Shown piece after piece: positions 4,880-8,946 of a DNA stretch of 8,946 nucleotides. Under the pieces are notes generated by a model. That model saw nothing but the letters and a program-made list of their open reading frames with translations, did not search any database and was not told the DNA's origin. Location: positions 1 to 8,946 of the forward strand of contig JAUVVP010000045.1 in NCBI GenBank assembly GCA_030604585.1, in the 5' to 3' direction. Origin of the DNA: Planctomycetota bacterium (GTDB taxonomy: Bacteria > Planctomycetota > Brocadiia > SM23-32). The position numbers were made by a program, and so were the translations under genes. The first letter of the stretch is position 1. Every line of letters begins with the position of its first letter.

Positions 4880-5315
4880 CCTTTTTTCCGCAGGTCGCGT
4901 TTTTCTCTGCCGGTACTACGCAAGGATGAACCGCACAGGCCGCGAAGCGCGCAGAGACCAGCCGACGAGAAGCCTGAGAATGCCATCGAGATGCGGTAGA
5001 GCCCGCTTGGGCTCCCGTGTAGGGAGTACCGCACCGGGACTTCGCTTTCGGCACGGACGCTCGGCGGCCCGATGTATGGACGCGACCTGGTGCTACCCAG
5101 TTGAGCCCCCACTCCGGTGCGGCACCGGGAGGAGGCGCGCGGCAACCATAAGGAGGATGAAAGCCGGATACCCCCGTCGGAGTCCTCTCCCCGGCCCCAG
5201 GCGGAGGCGACCAGACGCGCGCCGGGATCGGCCAGGGTGCTATATAGAAACCCGTGCAGATGAAAGATGGCGGGCCCCTGGCTTGACCGAATCTGCTATG
5301 GGGTCGGCCCTGCGT
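4880..5315. other. Long non-coding, hairpin-rich stretch
   Basis: I see no gene here: frames lack recognisable motifs, and long open frames are by-products of GC content. It starts with a degenerate CGCAGAGA-type repeat near 4926-4962. Next comes a folded unit with outer arms GCGGTA (4993-4998) and TACCGC (5027-5032) around the hairpin GAGCCC-gctt-GGGCTC (4999-5014). A further hairpin CCGGTG-cgg-CACCGG is near 5115-5129. The remainder to about 5315 has no clear structure that I can name. It could be repeat debris or an unrecognised structured RNA; I could not match RNase P, tmRNA, SRP or 6S RNA. Confidence 0.5.
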
Positions 5316-5364
5316 GAAGCCCCGTAGGGGCCAGTGAGAATAGCCCAGCGATTCATCGCTGGGG
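5316..5364 (-). repeat. REP-like two-hairpin repeat, copy 1
   Basis: Read on the minus strand this is hairpin CCCAGCGATGAATCGCTGGG (5344-5363), linker CTATTCTCA, then a second hairpin with arms GCCCC and GGGGC around TAC (5319-5331). The same unit occurs in the opposite orientation at 5501-5548. Confidence 0.8.
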
Positions 5365-5380
5365 TTTGGTTTGCGCGGAC

Positions 5381-5408
5381 GTTTCAGTCCCGTAGGGACG
5401 AATGAAAC
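5381..5408. repeat. GTTTCA-GTCCC..GGGAC-TGAAAC palindrome
   Basis: GTTTCA (5381-5386), GTCCC (5387-5391), GTA, GGGAC (5395-5399), a three-base bulge, and TGAAAC (5403-5408) form one extended hairpin. Its core is the second hairpin of the flanking REP-like units, so it looks like a partial or variant member of that family. Confidence 0.7.
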
Positions 5409-5462
5409 AGGCTGGAGACGGCCCTGGCAAACGTATGATGATGTCCGTGGCTTGACGTCCAA

Positions 5463-5479
5463 CCGTCCCTGCGGGACGG
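5463..5479. repeat. CCGTCCC..GGGACGG hairpin
   Basis: A perfect seven-base-pair hairpin around TGC (arms 5463-5469 and 5473-5479) lies between the two full REP-like units. It shares the GTCCC..GGGAC core with them. Confidence 0.7.
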
Positions 5480-5500
5480 AATGGGTGTGTGGGTATCCTT

Positions 5501-5560
5501 ATCCCAGCGATGAATCGCTGGGCTATTATCAAGCGTCCCTTCGGGACCCGCCTACGGCGG
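5501..5560 (+). repeat. REP-like two-hairpin repeat, copy 2 (inverted to copy 1)
   Basis: CCCAGCGATGAATCGCTGGG (5503-5522) is followed by linker CTATTATCA and the hairpin GTCCC-ttc-GGGAC (5535-5547). A further small hairpin CCGCC-tac-GGCGG is at 5548-5560. The first hairpin is identical to that of copy 1 read on the opposite strand, and the linkers differ at one base. The pair forms an inverted cluster similar in layout to REP/BIME elements. No transposase gene is present in the window. Confidence 0.8.
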
Positions 5561-5655
5561 ACATCTTTCAGAATGCCGGTTCTGTATTTGCCGGACCGGA
5601 CGGCCTGCTCGCTGGCGCCGTAGAGCCGCGCGTGCAGGCTGGCATCGGGCTCCGG

Positions 5656-6405
5656 CTACGCCGGCGCGGCCCGGGCGGGGCTCCAGGGCCAGACGCCGGC
5701 AGCCTTCAGCTCGGCGATGACATCCGAGGTGTGGGTGAGGACCGCCACAACGGTCTGGGTCGTCTTCTTGTCCGGCCACGTGGCGGCTATGCTGAGCAGT
5801 CGGCGGGTCCACTGCTCGCGCCATTCGGCTTCGGTCTGACTCTCGAAGGCGGCAACTGCCGCCTCGGTCATGATCATCTCGGGGATGTTCAGCTCGCTCC
5901 CGTCAGGCAGGGACACGGTCATCTTGCAGCCGGCCTGCTCGGCGTAGCGCAGGGCTTGCAGCCGGGCCGCCATGGCCCAGTCCCCCGCCAGTTGCACCAC
6001 TCCCTGCCACACCAGGAAGTCCACGTGCCTGCGCCGCCGCGCCGGTGGCTCCGCTCCGGGCTCCTGGACCTCGGCAACAGCGGCGTCCGGCGGCCGGGCG
6101 GGCGAGGGTTCCTCGGGCATGGAGACAGCGGGCTCCGCTTCGGCGGCTTCCTCGGGCTCCGGCGCCTCGGCCGTCTCCGTCGCGGGCGGAACGGCGGCGT
6201 CCGGCACCGCCTCGATGGGCGCACCGCAAGCCGGGCAGCAGCGCGACTCGCCGATCTCTTCCGCAACTGCGCCCAGTTCGGCGCCGCACTTCGGGCACGC
6301 CACCGCGGCGGCGGCTTGGGTGGTCGCGCCCGTCGCCCTGACCCGTTCCTTGCGGAAGACGCGAGTTGCGGGCTTTACTTCCCGTCGGCCTCGTCGTTTT
6401 CCCAC
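5656..6405 (-). CDS. Unrecognised protein: zinc-ribbon-like N-terminus, low-complexity linker, VWPW domain
   Basis: I do not recognise this 249-residue protein. Residues 1-34 are basic. CPKC (37-40) and CPAC (57-60, preceded by another Cys) look like a zinc ribbon. About 64-122 is a Pro/Ala/Glu linker that ends in a run of arginines. From about 126 a conserved domain runs FLVWQGVVQLAGDWAMAARL..AGCKMTVSLPDGS..IPEM..EAEWREQWTRRLL..TTQTVVAVLTHT..GVWPW. This domain is about 58% identical to the gene just upstream, so the two arose by duplication. No signal peptide or membrane segment is seen. The start is GTG at 6405 with GGGAG upstream, overlapping the paralogue's end by 31 bases; GTG at 6303 is an alternative without a ribosome site. 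Function is unknown. Ribbon plus linker suggests an adaptor or nucleic-acid or protein-binding role, which is inference only. Confidence 0.7.
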   Translation of the reverse strand: MGKRRGRREVKPATRVFRKERVRATGATTQAAAAVACPKCGAELGAVAEEIGESRCCPACGAPIEAVPDAAVPPATETAEAPEPEEAAEAEPAVSMPEEPSPARPPDAAVAEVQEPGAEPPARRRRHVDFLVWQGVVQLAGDWAMAARLQALRYAEQAGCKMTVSLPDGSELNIPEMIMTEAAVAAFESQTEAEWREQWTRRLLSIAATWPDKKTTQTVVAVLTHTSDVIAELKAAGVWPWSPARAAPA

Positions 6406-6764
6406 GGCCAGACTCCCGCCCCTTTGAGGTCCTGGATGACGGCGTCAGTGTGGTTCAGAACGGTGACGACGCCCTGAGTGGTCACCTCGTCCTGCCATTT
6501 GACGGCCACATTGACCAGCCGGCGGGTCCAGTCCTGTCTCCATTCGGCTTCGGCGCCTATCTCGAGGGCTCCCACGGCGGCCTCGGCGGCCACCATCTCG
6601 GGGATGCGCGCCTCGGTGCCGTCGGCGAGCGTGAGGGTCATGGAGCAGCCGGCCTGGCGGGCCCGATGCAGGATGTGCATCCGCGCCACCATGGCCCTGT
6701 CACCTGCCAGCTCCGCAAACCTGCGCCACACCAAGTAGCCCGTCTCCTCCTGATCCGTGCCCAT
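6375..6764 (-). CDS. Unrecognised small protein, VWPW-domain paralogue
   Basis: I do not recognise this 129-residue protein, which consists almost wholly of the domain shared with the following gene. After MGTDQEETG it runs YLVWRRFAELAGDRAMVARM, then AGCSMTLTLADGT, IPEM, EAEWRQDWTRRLV, TTQGVVTVLNHTDAVIQDL and GVWPW, followed by an acidic tail. About 65 of 112 aligned residues equal those of the neighbour. Invariant between the two are one Cys, paired Trp residues in EAEWR--WTRRL, LNHT/LTHT, and the final VWPW. The frame is open much further upstream to 7316, but the ATG at 6764 is preceded by AAAGGGG at good spacing and the similarity starts just after it. It is cytoplasmic by appearance. Its 3' end overlaps the downstream paralogue by 31 bases, implying coupled translation. 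Confidence 0.72.
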   Translation of the reverse strand: MGTDQEETGYLVWRRFAELAGDRAMVARMHILHRARQAGCSMTLTLADGTEARIPEMVAAEAAVGALEIGAEAEWRQDWTRRLVNVAVKWQDEVTTQGVVTVLNHTDAVIQDLKGAGVWPWENDEADGK

Positions 6765-6805
6765 CTGCACCCCTTTCAGCTTGTTCGAACCCGGCCCGAT
6801 CCCTC

Positions 6806-6818
6806 GCACGCGATTGTA
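6806..6818 (-). promoter_or_regulatory. Possible promoter of the paralogue pair
   Basis: Minus-strand TACAAT (6813-6818) is a good -10 element about 50 bases ahead of the ATG at 6764. The matching -35 position reads only TGGCGC, so the call is weak. The 178-base gap to the divergent membrane gene holds no other feature that I can name. Confidence 0.3.
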
Positions 6819-6893
6819 GCCCCTTTGATCGCCTTGCGCCAGTGTCTTTCTGACGGAACTGTTCCGGGCGAGCGAGGTGTCCCGGCACGCGGA

Positions 6894-6923
6894 TTGCAAC
6901 CAACACTGTTGTAGCGATATTAG
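6894..6923 (+). promoter_or_regulatory. Possible promoter of the small membrane protein
   Basis: TTGCAA (6894-6899) and TATTAG (6918-6923) with 18 bases between give a mediocre sigma70-like pair 20 bases ahead of the chosen ATG. The pairing of an AT-richer patch with divergent genes supports it modestly. A small hairpin, CAAC-act-GTTG, lies inside the spacer. Confidence 0.25.
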
Positions 6924-6942
6924 ACAGGGAAAACGTGAACGC

Positions 6943-7272
6943 ATGGTGAACAAAGTACGCAATTGGTGGGAAGACCTTGAACGGTTCGACAAGCTCGGAA
7001 CGGGGCTCGTGAGCTGGGAAGCCCTGTCCCTTGTCGTGGGGATCGTCCTGCTGCCGCTGCTGAGGCAGGGGGCGGTGCCGCTGTCGCTCGTGGTGCTGCT
7101 GGTGGCAAACCTGGTGGCAATGAGCGTCGCCCTTCTGGCATGGTTTGTCGTGCACCTGGCGATCACCGGAGGGTCAACGGAGGCGCCCAGGGAGTCCTTG
7201 CAGCGTTTCGTGGAAAGGCGCGTCCACGCCAGCCGGGAGCGGCACCTTCGCAGGGCAGTCAGGCGACCCTGA
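6943..7272 (+). CDS. Small two-helix membrane protein, unrecognised
   Basis: From the ATG at 6943 this is a 109-residue protein. The N-terminus MVNKVRNWWEDLERFDKL is amphipathic and charged. Two hydrophobic stretches follow at about 27-40 (ALSLVVGIVLLPLL) and 46-75 (PLSLVVLLVANLVAMSVALL then AWFVVHLAI), separated by a short RQG turn. The C-terminal 35 residues are strongly basic (ERRVHASRERHLRRAVRRP). By the positive-inside rule both ends would be cytoplasmic. I do not recognise a family. The frame opens earlier at a GTG (6877), but the added residues are Cys/His-rich and unlike a real start, while the region reads as promoter. The ribosome site is poor (AGGGA about 13 bases away), so the start is uncertain. 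It is divergent from the VWPW pair and 212 bases ahead of the TadG-like gene; co-transcription with the latter is possible. Confidence 0.55.
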   Translation: MVNKVRNWWEDLERFDKLGTGLVSWEALSLVVGIVLLPLLRQGAVPLSLVVLLVANLVAMSVALLAWFVVHLAITGGSTEAPRESLQRFVERRVHASRERHLRRAVRRP

Positions 7273-7447
7273 CGGCTGGACCCCTGTCCCTTGGCGATCC
7301 GGCCAACTGGGCCCATCCTTCAGCTTAGTCGCCACGATGGTCGCTTCAGCCGTTCCTGGAAGGCCTCCGCCTTGGGCGCGTTGCAGAATACGACACGGAA
7401 TGCCTTTTGCGCCACCTCGCTGAGAGACCTTCCCAGTCGCGAAAGGC

Positions 7448-7478
7448 GGGGAAACCGTTCCCCAAGCATGCAAAGGGG
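7448..7478 (+). promoter_or_regulatory. Hairpin and ribosome site ahead of the TadG-like gene
   Basis: GGGGAA-accg-TTCCCC (7448-7463) is a perfect six-base-pair hairpin just before the Shine-Dalgarno AAAGGGG (7472-7478), which is six bases from the ATG at 7485. The CCCC of the hairpin (7460-7463) could instead pair with the GGGG of the ribosome site (7475-7478), so the two structures exclude each other. This could gate translation. The 7273-7447 stretch before it shows no gene that I can support. Confidence 0.4.
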
Positions 7479-7484
7479 CCATCA

Positions 7485-8465
7485 ATGTCCATGACCAGCA
7501 AAGCGGAAAACTCATGGCGCACCGGTCAGACGCTCGTGATCTTCTGCGGGGCGGCCGTGGTCCTTCTGTGCCTGGCGGCGATCAGCATTGACGTGGGGCA
7601 CCTGACTGCCTCCCATGGACGTGTGCAGAACGCTGCTGACGCGGCTTCGCTGGCGGCGCTCCTGGAGTTGTGGGAGCACCGCAGCTCGGGCGCGAACGAA
7701 GCGGAGGCCAGGGCGGCGGCCCAGGCCGAGGCCGAGGCCATCGCATGGAAGAACTATCCCGAGGTAGGCGTGTATGTTGACTTCGGTGTCTGGGACGGTT
7801 CGAGCTTCAGCGCCGCAGACTTCGCCATGGCCGCCAACTCGGCGAAGGTCCGGGCATTCCGCAATGAGGACTCACCGGGCGGGCCGGACCGAACCTTCAT
7901 TGCCGGGATCATGGGCATAGACACCGTGGACCAGTGGGCGCCGGCAATCGCAAGGTTCAAGCACAGGGGGCTGGTCCCCTTCGCTATTGACGAAGAGAGC
8001 CTCGTGCCGCCCGGTCAAACGCTCACTCTGTACGACGACACCGAGGAGGCGCCGGGCAACTGCGGACTGCTTGACTTCGACGGAGGAGAGAACTCCAACA
8101 GCGACTTGAAGGAGTGGACGAAGAACGGCTATACGGGCCCGTTCAGCATTGACCCCGAGGTGGCGTCGGTTCTCGTTGAAGGCTGCACGGGACTGAAGAG
8201 CGCCCTCAAAGTACCCATTGGCTACCATGTCTCCGAGGGCGACGAGGTGGTCGCGTGCATATACAGGACCGTGTCGGGCGTTGGCGCAAATGCCACGTAT
8301 GAGGTGATCGGCTTCTGTACCATAATACTCACGGGCCTTCAGATGAGCGAAGACGGCGACGCGATAGAGTCCGTCACTGCAGAAGTCGTCAGCAAATACA
8401 TCGTCGGCACGGCCGAGACCGAAGGGACGATGCGCAACTTCATGCACCTGCAACTGGTGCAGTGA
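7485..8465 (+). CDS. TadE/TadG-like (Flp pilus assembly) membrane-anchored protein
   Basis: This 326-residue protein has the TadG-type N-terminus. A short polar lead is followed by GQTLVIFCGAAVVLLCLAAI and SIDVGHLTASHGRVQNAADA, with the single membrane anchor at about 15-35. An Ala/Glu-rich helix follows. PDRTFIAGIMGIDTVDQWAPAIARF (134-158) is the conserved second element of the family. The remainder (about 160-326) is an exported domain with PFAIDEE, PGQTLTLYDD, GNCGLLDFDGG and paired cysteines that could form disulfides. Such proteins anchor at the inner membrane and take part in tight-adherence pili or secretion, but no TadA/B/C, CpaB or Flp pilin gene is present here, so it may be an orphan. 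The frame is open upstream to a TTG at 7407; the ATG at 7485 with AAAGGGG is the clear start. Confidence 0.8.
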   Translation: MSMTSKAENSWRTGQTLVIFCGAAVVLLCLAAISIDVGHLTASHGRVQNAADAASLAALLELWEHRSSGANEAEARAAAQAEAEAIAWKNYPEVGVYVDFGVWDGSSFSAADFAMAANSAKVRAFRNEDSPGGPDRTFIAGIMGIDTVDQWAPAIARFKHRGLVPFAIDEESLVPPGQTLTLYDDTEEAPGNCGLLDFDGGENSNSDLKEWTKNGYTGPFSIDPEVASVLVEGCTGLKSALKVPIGYHVSEGDEVVACIYRTVSGVGANATYEVIGFCTIILTGLQMSEDGDAIESVTAEVVSKYIVGTAETEGTMRNFMHLQLVQ

Positions 8466-8520
8466 CGAAAGCGCAGCGCAGGCGTTAACGCAAGAGGCAC
8501 GCGACAGGGGTCCGAGGGGG

Positions 8521-8580
8521 GCGCTGGTTAGCGCGAAAGCGGCGGGCCGACACGCCCCCTGCTGAAGGCCCGCCCGCTTC
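8521..8580 (+). terminator. GC-rich stem-loops after the TadG-like gene
   Basis: After the stop at 8465 there is GCGC-tggtta-GCGC (8521-8534). It is followed by a larger stem GCGGGCC (8542-8548) with GGCCCGC (8567-8573), extendable imperfectly with GAAAGC and GCTTCC outside. There is no T-tract, so this is at most a non-canonical terminator or transcript-end stabiliser, possibly shared with the converging minus-strand remnant. Confidence 0.3.
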
Positions 8581-8610
8581 CGGCATTCAATGGCGATCGG
8601 CCGCGGCGCG

Positions 8611-8826
8611 TCAGGGGGCGGGACGTCCGCCGGACCAGGCATCGTTCCCGTCCGGGGCGACGTAGAGCATCGTGACCCCGGCGGCGGCCCGCTCTCACCC
8701 TTCCCCACCCGGATGCTCGGCAGATCGCAGACACGACCGCTCGCCCCGAAGCAGCGAGGCGACGACCAGCGCCAGGAGGACGACCGCGACGCCGGGCCGA
8801 GCCCGCGGTGTGTGATGCCGGTTCAC
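8611..8826 (-). pseudogene. Decayed start of a secreted beta-helix-type protein
   Basis: From GTG at 8826 the frame reads [12 protein letters not shown], then a hydrophobic run VAVVLLALVVASLL, a signal-peptide profile, and stops at TGA 8695-8697 after 43 codons. Reading on in the same frame gives ERAAAGVTMLYVAPDGNDAW followed by SGGRPAP, and a second TGA at 8611-8613. YVAPDGNDAWSG is the hallmark start of mature secreted right-handed beta-helix (pectate-lyase-like/DUF1565) proteins of planctomycete- and armatimonad-like bacteria, which normally continue for hundreds of residues. Here nothing recognisable follows in any frame up to the TadG-like stop. Signal and motif in one frame split by a stop argue for a broken gene rather than chance. 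Its GTG overlaps the HNH stop as GTGA. A sequencing error could explain one stop but not the missing body. Confidence 0.6.
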
Positions 8827-8946
8827 GCCAGTTCCCCCCCCTTTTCCAGGTTACACCTGCGGCAGAGGAGCTGGATGTTCTTTGCAGTGTTCGATCCACC
8901 CTTTGAGAAAGGGATGATGTGGTCGAACTCAAGGTACTCGGTGGCG
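8823..8946 (-). CDS. HNH endonuclease, C-terminal part (enters from right edge)
   Basis: The visible 40 codons read [20 protein letters not shown] then [20 protein letters not shown] and stop at TGA 8823-8825. This is the classic HNH ending: the metal-binding DH of EFDHIIP, the N of NIQLLC, and the zinc-type CRRC whose partner CxxC would lie upstream outside the window. Family members are nucleases found free-standing, in restriction systems, in defence loci or in mobile elements; which applies cannot be told from this fragment. A run of eight C on the plus strand (8834-8841) sits within the KGG codons close to the end and is a possible slippage or sequencing-error site. The stop overlaps a GTG start of the next remnant. 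Confidence 0.85.
   Translation of the reverse strand, partial: ATEYLEFDHIIPFSKGGSNTAKNIQLLCRRCNLEKGGELA

Noticed and set aside
4740..5462. Long minus-strand open frame (240 codons) across the repeats
   Set aside because: It runs through REP-like palindromes and the regulator promoter, shows no domain, and is rich in Pro/Arg/Gly as expected from GC-rich repeats.
5316..5560. CRISPR array
   Set aside because: The repeated units are palindromic, in both orientations, irregularly spaced and few, with no spacers of constant length and no cas genes.
6877..6942. GTG start extending the small membrane protein by 22 codons
   Set aside because: The added residues (SRHADCNQHCCSDIRQGKRER) do not resemble a protein start, and the stretch has promoter-like elements.
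7407..7484. TTG start extending the TadG-like protein by 26 codons
   Set aside because: The ATG at 7485 has an AAAGGGG ribosome site, and the extension covers the leader hairpin.
7430..7484. c-di-GMP-I (GEMM) riboswitch
   Set aside because: Only fragments resemble the consensus (GCGAAAGGC, GCAAAG). The GAAA tetraloop hairpin and the whole 3' half are absent before the start codon.

Overview
The window is GC-rich bacterial DNA (codon third positions mostly G/C) with gene sets typical of a large-genome environmental bacterium. Three features point towards the Planctomycetota/Armatimonadota and related lineages: two-hairpin REP-like repeats (CCCAGCGAT..ATCGCTGGG plus GTCCC..GGGAC), CGCAGAGA-type dispersed repeats, and the secreted beta-helix hallmark YVAPDGNDAWSG. 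No rRNA, tRNA or marker gene is present, so the phylum assignment is only an inference.

Positions 1-4816, minus strand, hold an assimilatory sulfur operon. In transcription order it runs: Rrf2-family Fe-S regulator, structured leader, DUF2061 small membrane protein, CysH-type APS/PAPS reductase, CysO (ThiS/MoaD-like sulfur carrier), MoeB/ThiF-type activating enzyme, Mec (JAMM protease), CysM-like cysteine synthase, and the start of a siroheme sulfite reductase that runs off the left edge. The CysO-Mec-CysM trio identifies protein-thiocarboxylate-dependent cysteine synthesis as known from mycobacteria. Here it sits in one cluster with its E1-like enzyme and both reductases from activated sulfate to sulfide. 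The carrier ends in Gly-Gly-Ala-Trp-Ala, so it must be trimmed before activation, and the neighbouring JAMM protease is the obvious candidate. A near-consensus sigma70 promoter drives the regulator. Two similar sites with IscR-type-1 architecture (YYGAY-N7-GTYRR) lie at that promoter and between the regulator and the rest of the operon, which suggests an Fe-S/sulfur-responsive circuit.

Positions about 4880-5655 are non-coding: a GC-rich, hairpin-rich stretch followed by inverted copies of a REP-like two-hairpin repeat.

Positions 5656-6764, minus strand, carry two tandem paralogues of an unrecognised domain (about 58% identical over about 112 residues, both ending VWPW). One has gained an N-terminal zinc-ribbon-like segment and a Pro/Ala/Glu-rich linker. 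Divergent from them are a small membrane protein (6943-7272) and a TadE/TadG-like protein (7485-8465).

The right end, minus strand, has the C-terminus of an HNH endonuclease (entering from the right edge). It overlaps by GTGA the decayed start of a secreted beta-helix-type protein that retains a signal peptide and the YVAPDGNDAWSG motif but is broken by stop codons.
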